Source: Axinella damicornis (taxonomy: Eukaryota > Porifera > Demospongiae > Axinellida > Axinellidae). From it: a stretch of DNA of 64,000 nt. Under the pieces are notes generated by a model. It worked only from the letters and a program-made list of their open reading frames with translations. It had not been told where the DNA came from and ran no database searches. A program made the translations under genes and the position numbers. The stretch is taken from contig OZ007512.1 of NCBI GenBank assembly GCA_963931865.1, forward strand, positions 3,809,121 through 3,873,120. Direction: 5' to 3'. This document shows positions 50,576 through 62,015 of the stretch, in pieces; position 1 is the stretch's first letter, and each line of letters begins with the position of its first letter.

Positions 50576-50714
50576 TATGTTGCAATGAGAGTGGATCTCA
50601 GTGAGAAGAAGAACTTGACATCTGTAAGTTGACATTTCTTTGTGTGACATTCAAGAACCTGACACTAGTAAGCTGATGCGATGACCTTCATCACACAGAG
50701 AAATGTCAACTTAC

Positions 50715-50836
50715 AGAAGCCAGGTTCTTCTCACTGACTAAGATTCACTCTCATTGCACAGCACCTGACTAGGGGTCAGGATCCTCCTTCCCCTCCTCGC
50801 CTCCACATCCACCACCAAAGCCACCACCACGCCCAC
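50715..50836 (-). pseudogene. Gly-rich exon-like relic, copy 5
   Basis: Bounded by TTTCCACAG|GTGGGC and TTCT|GTAAGT. Reads GRGGGFGGGCGGEEGKEDPD, then P and a stop. 50840-51430 has nothing else recognisable. Confidence 0.35.
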
Positions 50837-51429
50837 CTGTGGAAACATAGTGATATTAAACACATGCCAGCCAAACACACACCAAGAACAGTGTTCTCAA
50901 CCAGAAAGGAGCAGAATGAGATTCAATAGCTCTGTGAAGCCTTGCCTAGCACAAGGACAAAGGCTATATATACGCTGTTGAGAACTATTATTGAACTTTG
51001 AACTCATTATTGTCATTTCCTTATGTATCACACGTTAGTCATGTGAGCGAGCACGTTGCATTCATTGACAGAAATTTGTGAAAGGGGACTCTGAGTTTGG
51101 TCTAGATAATCTGCATGAATCTCCTTCGATAGCCGAGCGAAACAGCCTAAGCGCCATAGTACAAAGCCGAATTGACTTTATTACATACACTCCCATAATG
51201 GTTCTAAGTGACATGTGAAACCGCTGCAGTAGTGTGTGACAGTAGGATTGGGTGATATTTAGAATGGCAATATTACCAAACCAGCAATATACAATAATAC
51301 TGCACTATATCTTGCAGTGAAAGGTTTGTACTCTCCTTACATTTCTGGTATAACAACAACTCAGTTTTCTTTATTGTTGATGTAGCTACGGAATTCAGAA
51401 TTTGTGTAACATTATGTCTGCCCCTGAAT

Positions 51430-51990
51430 GGCACACCGTTGGAGAGGCTATTAAACACCTTGTTTCCTCTTGGTCACACCATATCACCTCCATTGATCTG
51501 TGCTAGGCTAAAAATGGTTCTGGGCTTGCTCTATCAACAGTACTATAACCATGTTGAAGGTGATGTCCTCAAACAAACTTATATCCCACTTGTCAGACCA
51601 CACCTTGAATACGGATGTGCTGTCTGGGATCCCTATACACACTGAAGGACAAGAGGACCTTTGAACAGGTGCAGAAGTTTGAATGCAAGATGGCACCAGA
51701 GCACTGGGGTGCTGGATACCAGGAGCTACTGGAGCCTGTGGGTCTACCATTACTTGAACAGAGGAGGAGCTATGACTGCTATATAAAATCAATCATGGCC
51801 TGTGTGTGTCACTTCCACTGGCATTTTTGCTTCTAGGCACATTTCTCATAACTTTAGGATGAATTCCCTGCAATTACATGAGCCGTTTGCACAGACTAAT
51901 GTGTTTCAGTTTTCTTTTGTTCCTCACTATGGACCTCACTTCTCCCAGAACATGTTGCTGGGTCTTTTTCAATACCATACTAGACATTAA
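51430..51990 (+). mobile_element. Non-LTR retrotransposon (LINE) 3' fragment
   Basis: Two frames joined by a shift near 51640: LKQTYIPLVRPHLEYGCAVW, then DPYT; KRTFEQVQKFECKMAPEHWG, then AGYQELLEPVGLPLLEQRRS; then HNFRMNSLQLHEPFAQTNVF. This is the C-terminal end of a CR1/jockey-like reverse transcriptase ORF. Truncated at the 5' side and interrupted, so inactive. Confidence 0.8.
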
Positions 51991-52044
51991 TTGTAGTAAT
52001 TGGACTATTTGCACCTGTTGAATTCCTTGGTTGTGCTGTAAGGC

Positions 52045-52133
52045 TAGCCTCGTTCCCAGGCCTCCGCCCAGATTTTAGAAAAATCGGTTTTTCTGCGAGA
52101 AAAAAACTGGACGGATGCCTGAGAATGAGGCTA
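52045..52133. mobile_element. TAGCC MITE, 89 bp
   Basis: Ends TAGCCTCGTTCCCAGGC and GCCTGAGAATGAGGCTA. Flanks TGTAAGGC and TGTAAGAC (7 of 8). Confidence 0.75.
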
Positions 52134-52361
52134 CTGTAAGACAATGTACATTCCTTGTGTCGTTCTGTAACAGTGTGCATTCCTTGGTCGTTCTATAACA
52201 GTATTTTGCAGGTGTTGTTGTGTATAAGTGCTGTACCTGATTATTTGGCCAAGATTATTACCTTAATGTATTTGGTCTTGTACTGTAGTTAACTTGTGTT
52301 GTGTTTATAACTGTACTGTACATGCAGCCATATATAGTCATTTTGGGTATGCACTACGTGC

Positions 52362-52420
52362 ATACAGTACTGGCATACAATAGCATACAGGTAATGCTAT
52401 TGTATGCCCAGTACTGGATG
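52362..52420. repeat. Perfect-arm hairpin
   Basis: CAGTACTGGCATACAATAGC pairs with GCTATTGTATGCCCAGTACT, with a short loop (ATACAGGTAAT). 52421-53195 has nothing else recognisable beyond spacer repeats near 52980 and 53080. Confidence 0.75.
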
Positions 52421-53194
52421 TACAAACGTTTATATAACTATTGTTCCCATACTAAGATAAGAAGTTGTACACTTCTGTTTGAAGAATATACTGACAGCGC
52501 CAGTGATTTTGAGTATTTGTGGCATGATTTTCAACAATATTGAAATACCGAGGTAATCAAGTCACTGAACAGGGCACTGCCGGGCCAAGCCTATGTGACA
52601 GAGAATGTCAGTTAACAATTCTTGACCATTAACTACAGAATCCTGTCCTCTATAGAGGTCACTTGAAGCCATTTAGTCTCCTAACTTCACACAAGTGACT
52701 TTGCAGCTATCCTGTATAGATTCGTGACTCTAACCACACCCACTCATTAATGAACATTCAAAAGTCAGTGGTCTTGGACAACAAATCATTAATTGCCATT
52801 CTGTCTTGCATTGCAACAGAGTCATGGCATGCATGTAGGTATAGCCTCCATAATCCTTCCTTCACGTCAAATTGACTTCTACTGAAGTTCAAAAGGTTCA
52901 TGAAAATTGACAGTACAGGTGGAAAACAGAAAGTCTCATACTCATCACTAGTGGTTATGTTGCTACAGCTGTCTCTCTGTGTTAGAGCTCTAAGTTTAGG
53001 TGGTTACCATCTTGTGGCTCACCTGCAGTGCGGGACCCAGGAGGTTCAGGGGTCACAGCTTCCATGACCGTCACCAGAGTTTAGGTGTATACCCATAGTT
53101 ACCTCTTGTGGCTCACCTGCAGTGTGGGACAACCACCTCTGCCAGGAGGTTCCGAGGTCCACTGCTTCCATGACCATCACCAGCAGCACCCAGG

Positions 53195-53196
<2 letters not shown>

Positions 53197-53268
<72 letters not shown>

Positions 53269-53288
53269 TGCGTGCGTGTGTTTGTGTG

Positions 53289-53371
<83 letters not shown>
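53197..53371. repeat. TG/CGTG compound microsatellite
   Basis: TG runs alternate with CGTG runs. Same position relative to K4 as the TG tracts before K1, K2 and K3. Confidence 0.95.
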
Positions 53372-53373
<2 letters not shown>

Positions 53374-53564
53374 ATGGGAAGTGGTCAGAAATAATTTCAC
53401 CTAGCCGTTACACAACTGCAGTGCTGAACAACAATACCAAGTTTGGACATTGTTGCAACAGGTGGATATCTGATCACTCTGGTATCCAGCACACCTCAAA
53501 TGAATTCATAGCTCATGTGACATGTAAGCATTATCCTTATTGGTAGCATATCCTTATTGGTAGC

Positions 53565-53770
53565 ATGGGAATCTCCTGATTGTATGACAGACAAATTTTG
53601 TTAGCTACAGAACTGTTTCTCCTGAACTTGTGCGCAACTGACATCCTCCACGTCAGGTGAGGTAGTGAACTGAGTGTGCATATTGAAATAGCAGTTTGCA
53701 GCCACTTCTGCCAGTACTGATACTAGAATATGGGACATTGAGTGAGGTTAGTTAGCGGGCATGTCTAGCT
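53565..53770 (+). promoter_or_regulatory. Conserved 5' flank block of K4
   Basis: TCTCCTGATTGTATGACAGA, CAGAACTGTTTCTCCTGAAC and ACTAGAATATGGGACATTGA. Best match is the orphan block at 14241. Confidence 0.5.
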
Positions 53771-53900
53771 CCACAGAAGGACATCTGCTATCGTATCAGT
53801 GATAGCAAACCTTGAAGTCACCTCACTAGTAGAACTTAAGGTAGAAGAAATGGTTGTCAGTATCATGTCCTGTCTCTGTGCGCAGGTATTCAAAGTGACA

Positions 53901-56165
53901 ATGGCACAACAACAGGGCCACTTTGGCTATCAGATTGTCCGAATCATCAAAACTTCCTCTCTTGGCGTCGGATCATATGGAGCCGTCTACAGAGCTCTGT
54001 GTGATGAGCTACCATGTGCCGCTAAGATTCTTCACCCAACACTATTTGAGACGAATGAACCAGGAACACGAAAGATCATGGAGCGATTCGAGCAAGAGTG
54101 CCAATTCCTGAGTGGTGTCAGACACCCCCACATTGTGCAGTACTTGGGGGTGAGTAGGGATCCCGAGTCTGGGCTGCCTGTGCTACTCATGGAACTCATG
54201 GACAGTAGTCTGACCCGATTCATGGAGCAATCCGAGGAACCACTCCCTTTCCACGTCCAAGTAGATATTTGTCACTGCATAGCCCTGGCCCTTGCCTACC
54301 TCCACTTGAATGGAATCATACACCGTGACCTCTCCAGCAACAATGTGTTGCTGATTGGTCCTGGAAATAGAGCCAAGGTCACGGATTTTGGAATGTCAAA
54401 GCTAGCTGATGCAAACCCTCGAATGACTCCAATGACCATGTGCCCGGGCACACTGGCATACATGCCACCAGAAGCACTGAAGGAGCCTCCAGTGTATTCC
54501 AAGAAGCTGGACTGCTTCTCGGTTGGTGTACTGGGAATTCAGATCACAACCCGACAGTTTCCTGACCCCAGTGTACGTTTCAGAATGATAGACATCACTG
54601 ACCCAAGGATACCCAGTGGTACGGTCTATGTACCTGTTCCTGAGGTTGAACGCCGCCGATCCCACATCAACCTGATCGACCCAACCCACCCCCTGCTGCC
54701 AGTTGCCCTCAACTGTCTGAAGGATGCAGACAGAGAAAGGCCCTCAGCTCAGGAGCTCTGCAATCGTCTAGCTGCTCTGAAAGACACCCCACAGTATGGT
54801 GAGAGTGTGCAGCAAGGACAAAGAGCCACAACTGATGGAGAACGTGTGCGAATCAGAGAACTGCAAGCAGAAGCCCAAGAAAGACAAAGACAACTACAAG
54901 AAAAAGATAGCACAATTGCCACCAAGGAAAGACAACTACAAGAGAAAGATCATACCAATGAAAGACAACTTCGTGACAAAGACCGCACCAACAAAAGACA
55001 ACTACAAGAGAAAGACCGTACAATTGCCACCAGGGAGAGGCAACTTCGACAGCTAAACCAACAGCTGGAAGCAAATGAGCAAGTAATCACAGACTTCCAA
55101 CACAAACATCTGGATAGCGATACAAAAATTCGAGACCTAGAGCAACGTCTTGTGGCAAAGGACCGGCAAATCAGGGAGCTGCAGCGGCAGACCTATGATC
55201 AGCCAACAGCCAAACTCCACGTCAGAGGTCAGAGTGCAAGAACGGGACCACTCTGCTTACACTGGAGGAAGTGTGGGAGAGCTCCAGGTACAATGTCAAA
55301 ACTGTCATCATGTGTGGTGGATGGCAACATGGCTTATTTTAATAGTAATTCCAATTATGTGTATTCCTATGACTCTGAAAAACAGATGTGGTCCTCACTC
55401 CCTCAGAGTCCTCACAGCTATTGCAGCCTGGCAGTAGTCAGTGGTCTCCTGACTGCCATCGGGGGATGGCTGGGTACTAAGGGTAGCAATGCTACAAACC
55501 AACTCCTCAATTTGACTGCCTCGGGGAAGTGGGTGGAGCACTTCCCACCCATGCCAACCAAACGTTATGGCACTGCAGCTGTGTGCAGTGGAAAGTCCCT
55601 GGTCGTGGCAGGAGGAAGTGGAGGGGGCTACAAACCACTGCACATAGTAGAAGTGATGGACATGGAGACTCTACAGTGGTCCATTGCCAGCCGTCTGCCC
55701 TTTGCACTCACATATTCATCAGCAACAATCTGCCAAGACCGCATCTACTTGCTGGGGTATAACACGAGCAATGAACCAAGATCAGTGCTGGCTTTTTCCA
55801 TAGCTAACCTACTGCAGTCTTGTCGACCTCAGTCACTAGGAGCAAGGATAAAGACCTTGACTCTGCAAGAAGTCTGGCACCGAGTCGCCGATCTCCCAGT
55901 TCACTCATCCAGCTGTGCCACCCTCTGTGGACAGCTGCTAGCAGTTGGAGGGCGTGATGACAGCAGGTCTACTGACTGCATTCACCAGTACAACCCAGCA
56001 ACCAACTCCTGGGAGGTCATCAGCCACATGCCCACCGCACGATGGGACACTCTAGTAGCAGTCCTCCCTGGCAACAAACTGATGGTGGTGGGAGGCTGTG
56101 CACTCACTCCAGCCCTGTTTGGTAGTGAGACTGATACAGTGGAAATTGCTACCCTTCAAGAATAG
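53901..56165 (+). CDS. K4: intact kinase-coiled coil-kelch protein
   Basis: 754 residues from MAQQQGHFGY, after an acceptor-like GCGCAG. All kinase motifs are present (GVGSYG, CAAK, HRDLSSNN, DFG, MPPE). The aF region reads CFSVGVLG where the others have CFSFGVLG. The coiled coil has four repeats of 14, 11, 11 and 14 residues. The kelch region is complete, with blade 2 extended (GTKGSNATNQLLNL). The 3' flank and the 11-residue units ally it with K2, whereas the 5' flank resembles K1/K3. Presumed cytosolic kinase; substrate unknown. Confidence 0.88.
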   Translation: MAQQQGHFGYQIVRIIKTSSLGVGSYGAVYRALCDELPCAAKILHPTLFETNEPGTRKIMERFEQECQFLSGVRHPHIVQYLGVSRDPESGLPVLLMELMDSSLTRFMEQSEEPLPFHVQVDICHCIALALAYLHLNGIIHRDLSSNNVLLIGPGNRAKVTDFGMSKLADANPRMTPMTMCPGTLAYMPPEALKEPPVYSKKLDCFSVGVLGIQITTRQFPDPSVRFRMIDITDPRIPSGTVYVPVPEVERRRSHINLIDPTHPLLPVALNCLKDADRERPSAQELCNRLAALKDTPQYGESVQQGQRATTDGERVRIRELQAEAQERQRQLQEKDSTIATKERQLQEKDHTNERQLRDKDRTNKRQLQEKDRTIATRERQLRQLNQQLEANEQVITDFQHKHLDSDTKIRDLEQRLVAKDRQIRELQRQTYDQPTAKLHVRGQSARTGPLCLHWRKCGRAPGTMSKLSSCVVDGNMAYFNSNSNYVYSYDSEKQMWSSLPQSPHSYCSLAVVSGLLTAIGGWLGTKGSNATNQLLNLTASGKWVEHFPPMPTKRYGTAAVCSGKSLVVAGGSGGGYKPLHIVEVMDMETLQWSIASRLPFALTYSSATICQDRIYLLGYNTSNEPRSVLAFSIANLLQSCRPQSLGARIKTLTLQEVWHRVADLPVHSSSCATLCGQLLAVGGRDDSRSTDCIHQYNPATNSWEVISHMPTARWDTLVAVLPGNKLMVVGGCALTPALFGSETDTVEIATLQE

Positions 56166-56775
56166 AATGTACTTGCCATGGATAGGTATACTATTTGCAT
56201 TGTATATCTTCTTTGACCCATGTAAACTCTAATGGTTCTTATTTTGACTGTTGTTGTACATACCTTGCTTACTTTTGTTGCTTACTAAACTTTGTTCCAC
56301 TGTTCATTTCTAAGACTTTAAACGTGTGTCTGTGAGTGAGGTGGTCAGGGTCGGTACTGGGCTAGTGATCGATGTGTATGACCTCGAGTTCAATCTGGCA
56401 TCAATATGCCAGAGACGCTATCGTACAACCCTGTCAGTGTGTCAGAGTAATGCACTACACTCGACTAGCATAGATGCAATGAGGTTATAGAGAGCTCACC
56501 AGACTGCGTTAATGGTAATGCGAGTGCCGAGAGCTCGGCAGACAACACTGGGAACTGCACGTGTGGTCGCAATCAGGAGCAGCATCTCAAGCAGCAGCTG
56601 AAGTGAGAAGCTGCTGGCATATATTACTACATAATTGTTTCAATTGAACATGAAAGGGCCAAAAGACGTCAATAGGCAAAGTTAAGCCCATGAGTCACAT
56701 GTACACAAACCACGTGTGAGGGTGTGGCATATGGTGAGCATAGACAACAGGACCAGTAGACTCTGCTGAATCATA

Positions 56776-57035
56776 CCAACCCACCCACACACCCACCCAC
56801 ACACCCACACACACACCCATCCACTCACACACTCACTTGAGAGCAAGGTTCAGAGTGGCTATCTTTGGCAGCAGCACTCATCATGAACTGTCAGTAAAAG
56901 CGACGCAAGTTGAATTTTATCTCCCATCTTCTTCCTCCTGAGACCAAGGGAACAGGTATTCTGCGAGGGAACATGAGGCTCTGAGGAGAGCATGGTAGCA
57001 GGTGGAAGAAGAGGGGAGAAGATGGGGGAGGAGAT

Positions 57036-57074
<39 letters not shown>

Positions 57075-57155
57075 GGAGGAGGAAGTGGAGAGGGAGAAGG
57101 GAGGGGGAGGGGAGAAGAGGAGGAGGGGATGAGATGCATGGCAGACTTGCACTAA
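56776..57155. repeat. Block inverted relative to 25074-25375, with 35-base poly-G
   Basis: Collinear with 49405-49760. Poly-G at 57039-57073 lies in a purine tract. Confidence 0.85.
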
Positions 57156-57557
57156 CTACCTCTCCTACCCAATCAGGGCATAAGAGCCATGCAAACCTTA
57201 CTGCAATGCCGTGGGTAGGAGGACTTGGAGGGAAGGTTTTAATGTTTGCCTCCATGTCATCAGACTTCCACCCAACCCACACCTCACCCACTCAATTCCC
57301 TCCCATTCACCAGCCAGTCCCCACCTGTTCACATGCACTCAGCGATTAATACAGGATTTTTTGACATTGTTGGGGGCAAGAATCAACTAGTATAAGTAAA
57401 CCATTATGAGAAGTAACACTGCTCCTAGGGGTTCTGGCAGTACATATGCCCTAGGAAGTTGTAATTAAATGCAGGCCTCTAACGTTCCTTCTGGGGCATT
57501 TAGCTCTTGGGGCCCCAGACCAGAAGGCTCGCAGCTGAATATTAATACTCAACTCAC

Positions 57558-57689
57558 CTCAGATACCAAGCATCCTGTGCTGTTGTTTCGGTTCTCCCTC
57601 CATCAGGTGTCTCCAGACCACTCAAGTCCTCGTGTTCATCACTGTCTGTCAGCTCAGGACAGAGAGACTGTGTGTGGAGGTAGACAAAC
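57558..57689 (-). pseudogene. Second copy of the 132-bp exon, splice site lost
   Basis: FVYLHTQSLCPELTDSDEHE, then DLSGLETPDGGRTETTAQDA. The frame is intact, but the acceptor AG of the 25886 copy is TG here. The donor GTGAGT is kept. Confidence 0.45.
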
Positions 57690-58135
57690 CAGTAGCACAA
57701 GCAGTGTGTATTATCACAACACTACAGGTTGTGCCATCCAGACAGGAAGTAGACAAACCAGTAGCACAAGCAGTGTGTATTATCACAACACTACAGGTTG
57801 GGCTGTATTCAGCATCCAGACAGGAAGTAGACAAAGCAGTGAGCATGAGCAGTGTGTATTATCACAACACTACAGGTTGGGCTGTATTCAGCATCCAGAC
57901 AGGAAGTAGACAAAGCAGTGAGCATGAGCAGTGAGTATTATCACAACACTACAGGTTGGGCTGTATTCAGCATCCAGACAGGAAGTAGACAAAGCAGTGA
58001 GCATGAGCAGTGAGTATTATCACAACACTACAGGTTGGGCTGTATTCAGCATCCAGACAGGAAGTAGACAAAGCAGTGAGCATGAGCAGTGTGTATTATC
58101 ACAACACTACAGGTTGTGCCATCCAGACAGGAAGT
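57690..58135. repeat. About 79-bp tandem repeat derived from the exon's 3' splice region
   Basis: Six units of GTAGACAAAGCAGTGAGCAT...TATTATCACAACACTACAGG...CATCCAGACAGGAA. Each begins with the complement of the exon start (GTTTGTCTAC). The 26-kb copy has a single unit. Confidence 0.85.
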
Positions 58136-58149
58136 GCAGTGCCTCAATT

Positions 58150-59085
58150 GCTAGTCTCCAATTAAAATGATGTCACACAGTTAAAGCATATCTTTGTTAT
58201 GCCACTTCAACCACCCAAACATTACTGAAGCAAACCAAGAAAGCCTCACCTCACTATTCTACAACAAAGGAACTACGTATGTAGCTACCTTGGCATGCAG
58301 CAGTGCTCCATCAAACCATTACCGAGTTGTATTGCTCTCCATGTGACATTGTGTGATACCCATTTCTTATTACCACGTGTGCATGCGCAGTAGGAGTAGA
58401 GTGATCAGTTTGTCTGTCAGTCTGTCCGTCAAAGTGGTTTGAGCAGTAAAGGCCTTGTTGAAGGCTTATTTCAGGATAGAAGTGTCAGAATTCAGAAAAT
58501 ACTAGTGTCTACATAACTCACAGATCACAGATCCACTCGAGAGGCTGAGAAAAGCTGCCGTGCTTCTAATTTATACAACTTGACCACGCCCTATTTCTAA
58601 AATTACTGCCACAACCTACGGTATCTCATTCTGCATGCTGACATCGCTGTAAATCGTATAGCCCTAGCTAGCTCATCGTGCATGCTTGTACGTATGAATA
58701 ATCGGCGGTAGGCCTATAGCTGTCAAATCAAAGTACGTGCTCTGCTGAGCACCTCTAGTTATACAAGTCTTTAGGGCTCATGAATAAATGATCAGAGTCC
58801 TCTCTCTGCACATCACCCTCACTGTGGTTGGAAAGTCTGTACTTTCCAATTCTGGTCATATTAATCCGAAGTGAGTAAAAGTCAGGGGGGTAGGACAAGA
58901 TCACGTACGTGCGCTGTCACTAGGTATGATGCAATGCAAAGTCGTTCTGCTGCTTTTCTCCATGGGAGAAGGCTGTATTGTGCTTTCAAAGCATGCTGAA
59001 GAGTATCTTCCATGCAAAGACTGTGAGTGATCGAACTGCGTATAAGCCACTACACACTACTATGTGCCTGTACTGAGCAGTTATG
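58150..59085. other. Intergenic, no gene seen
   Basis: No repeat or ORF that I can support. Confidence 0.4.
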
Positions 59086-59089
59086 GAAT

Positions 59090-59305
59090 GTTCCTAAGTC
59101 CATTGATGTAGGACAAAACTGGCCCTTACATGCAGCGTCAACCAAGGCCTTTCTACAAGCCAGCCCAGACACGGCCATGCTGCTTGCACCCTTCAGGTGC
59201 ACCAACCCACCTCCCCTTGCCCCACCCTTTCTGCTCATGCATATGCAAGGCCACCACTGGAAGTGACATAGTGAAGCAAAATATCACACAACGTCATATG
59301 AAGTC
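59090..59305. mobile_element. Dispersed repeat R1 copy
   Basis: AAGGCCTTTCTACAAGCCAG...CACCCTTCAGGTGCACCAAC...GAAGTGACATAGTGAAGCAA. Closest to the 21410 copy. Confidence 0.65.
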
Positions 59306-59494
59306 ATTGGGTAGGAAAGGGATATGGATAAGCATCTTCACTGCAGAACAAGAATACTAGATCAGGAGTTTGGACATAGTAGCAACACTCAATCTGTTTG
59401 GTATGTATCCCAGCATGGAATTCGTTAGTGACAGTGGCTCACATTTCAGAGCCCATGGCAGTGACATGTTAGCATGACCTTAATTGGTAGTACT

Positions 59495-59705
59495 GGAATC
59501 TCCTAATTGTAGGACGAGAGTTTCACTGTCAATTTCAAGGCAAACAGATCACTGGTGGAATTGCCTCTAGCAAACAGAATTCAAATTCAGTGTCAGGTGA
59601 GGTACTATTACTCAAGTGTGTGTGCACATTATAGCCGCTTGCAGCCACTTATGCCAGTACTGCTTATGGGACATTCTGTGGGACTAGTTAGTGGGTGTGT
59701 CTAGG
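59495..59705 (+). promoter_or_regulatory. Conserved 5' flank block of K5
   Basis: AATCTCCTAATTGTAGGACG, GGTGAGGTACTATTACTCAA and GGACTAGTTAGTGGGTGTGT. K2-like. Confidence 0.5.
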
Positions 59706-59813
59706 ACATCAGTTAGCGTGTCAGTGATAACATGCCCTTACAAATTCAACTTGAGGTAAAACAAAGGGTTGTCAGCAACTGTCTATATGACCATGCAGGT
59801 ATCCACTGTGTCA

Positions 59814-62015
59814 ATGGCACAACCACAGGGCCACTTTGGTTATCAGATCGTCCGAATCATCAAAACATCCTCCCTGGGTGTCGGATCATATGGAGCTGTC
59901 TACAGAGCTCTGTGCGATGAGCTGCCATGTGCCGCTAAGATTCTTCACCCAACACTATTTGAGACGAATGACCCAGGTACACGAAAGATCTTGGAGCGAT
60001 TTGAGCAAGAGTGCCAATTCCTGAGTGGTGTCAGACACCCCCACATCGTGCAGTACTTGGGGGTAAGTAGGGATCCCGAGTCTGGGCTGCCTGTGCTACT
60101 CATGGAACTCATGGATAGTAGTCTGACCCGATTCCTGGAGCAATCTGAGGAACCACTCCCCTTCCATATCCAAGTAGATATTTGTCACAATATAGTCCTG
60201 GCCCTCGCCTACCTCCACTCGAATGGTATCATACACCGTGACCTCTCCAGCAACAATGTGTTGCTGATTGGTCCTGGAAACAGAGCCAAGGTCACGGATT
60301 TCGGCATGTCAAAGCTAGCTGATGCAAACCCACGCATGACCCCCATGACCATGTGCCCGGGCACACTGGCATACATGCCACCAGAAGCACTGGATGACCC
60401 GCCAGTTTATACTAACAAGCTGGACTGCTTCTCCTTTGGTGTACTGGACACTCAGATTCTCACTAGGCAGTTTCCCAATCCCAGTCCGCACTGTAAAATT
60501 ATGGATATTAATGACCCGCGATTCCCCACTGGACAAGTCAGAGTGCCTATTCCCGAGATTGAACGTCGTCAAACCCACATTGATCTGGTCGACCCAGCCC
60601 ACCCCTTGCTGCCAGTTGCCCTCAACTGTCTGAAGGACAGAGACAGAGACAGGCCCTCAGCTCAGGAGCTCTGCAATCGTCTAGCTGCTCTGAAAGACAC
60701 CCCACAGTATGGTGAAAGTGTGCAGCAAGGACAAAGAGCCACAACTGATGGAGAACCTGTGCGAATCAGAGAACTGCAAACAGAAGCCCAAGAAAGACAA
60801 AGACAACTGCAAGAGAAAGATCGTACAATCACCAACAAGGAAAGACAACTACAAGACAAAGATCGTACAATAGGCATCAAGGAAAGACAACTACAAGAGA
60901 AAGATCGTACAATTGCCATCAGGGAAAGGCAACTCCGACAGCTAAACCAACAGCTGGAAGCAAACGAGCAAGTAACTGCAGACCTTGAGCAACGTCTCGC
61001 AGCAAAGGACCAGCAAATCAGGGAGCTGCAGCAGCAGACCTATGGTCAGCCAACAGCCAAACTCGAAGTCAGAGGTCAGAGTGCAAGAAAGGGACCACTC
61101 TGCTTACACTGGAGGAAGTGTGGGAGAGCTCCACGTGAGATGGCAACACCATCATTGTCTGTGGTGGATAGCAACATGGCTTACTTTAACGATTCCGATT
61201 CCAATGATGTATTTTCCTATGACTCTAAAAAACAGACGTGGTCCTCACTCCCTCGGAGACCTTACAGCTATTGCAGCCTGGCAGTAGTCAGTGGTCTCCT
61301 GACTGCCATCGGGGGAAGGCTGGGTATAAATGTTACAAACCAACTCTTCAGTTTGACTGGTGAGGGGAAGTGGGTGGAGCACTTCCCACCCATGCCAACC
61401 AAACGTTATGCCACTGCAGCTGTGTGCAGTGGAAAGTCCCTGGTCGTGGCAGGAGGAGATGGAGGGGACAACAAACTACTGCACACAGTAGAAGTGATAG
61501 ACACAGACACTCTACAGTGGTCCACTGCCAGCAGTCTGCCTTTTGCACTCAGATACGCTACAGCAACAATCTGCCAAGACTGCATCTACTTGCTGGGGTA
61601 TGACGTGCACACTGAACCAAGATCAGTGCTTGCTTGTTCCATGGCTGACCTCCTACAGTCTTGTCAACCTCAGTCACCAGGAGCAAGGTTGGAGACCTTG
61701 ACTCTGCAAGAAGTCTGGCACCGAGTCGCCGATCTACCAGTTCGCTCATCCAGCTGTGCCACCCTCTGTGGACAGCTGCTAGCAGTTGGTGGGTGTGATG
61801 ACAGCTTTGAAAACCGCACTACTGCCATTCACCAGTACAACCCAGCAACCAACTCCTGGGAGGTCATCAGCCACATGTCCACCGCACGAACTTACCCTCT
61901 AGTAGCAGTCCTCCCTGGCAACAAACTGATGGTGGTGGGGGGCAACATACACATGTCAGGTGCCCGGTTTGGAACTAGGACTGATATAGTGGAACTTGCT
62001 ACCCTTCAAGAATAG
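59814..62015 (+). CDS. K5: intact kinase-coiled coil-kelch protein, shortest coiled coil
   Basis: 733 residues from MAQPQGHFGY. Kinase motifs are complete. The C-lobe carries the K3-type segment (YTNKLDCFSFGVLDTQ, NPSPHCKIM, FPTGQVRVP) instead of the K1/K2/K4 type. The coiled coil has only three 14-residue units and lacks about 15 residues (the FQxKHLDSD region) before LEQRLAAKDQ. The kelch propeller is intact (LTAIGG, LVVAGG, IYLLGY, LLAVGG, LMVVGG). Its 5' flank is K2-like and its 3' flank K3-like, so the gene looks mosaic. Confidence 0.88.
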   Translation: MAQPQGHFGYQIVRIIKTSSLGVGSYGAVYRALCDELPCAAKILHPTLFETNDPGTRKILERFEQECQFLSGVRHPHIVQYLGVSRDPESGLPVLLMELMDSSLTRFLEQSEEPLPFHIQVDICHNIVLALAYLHSNGIIHRDLSSNNVLLIGPGNRAKVTDFGMSKLADANPRMTPMTMCPGTLAYMPPEALDDPPVYTNKLDCFSFGVLDTQILTRQFPNPSPHCKIMDINDPRFPTGQVRVPIPEIERRQTHIDLVDPAHPLLPVALNCLKDRDRDRPSAQELCNRLAALKDTPQYGESVQQGQRATTDGEPVRIRELQTEAQERQRQLQEKDRTITNKERQLQDKDRTIGIKERQLQEKDRTIAIRERQLRQLNQQLEANEQVTADLEQRLAAKDQQIRELQQQTYGQPTAKLEVRGQSARKGPLCLHWRKCGRAPREMATPSLSVVDSNMAYFNDSDSNDVFSYDSKKQTWSSLPRRPYSYCSLAVVSGLLTAIGGRLGINVTNQLFSLTGEGKWVEHFPPMPTKRYATAAVCSGKSLVVAGGDGGDNKLLHTVEVIDTDTLQWSTASSLPFALRYATATICQDCIYLLGYDVHTEPRSVLACSMADLLQSCQPQSPGARLETLTLQEVWHRVADLPVRSSSCATLCGQLLAVGGCDDSFENRTTAIHQYNPATNSWEVISHMSTARTYPLVAVLPGNKLMVVGGNIHMSGARFGTRTDIVELATLQE

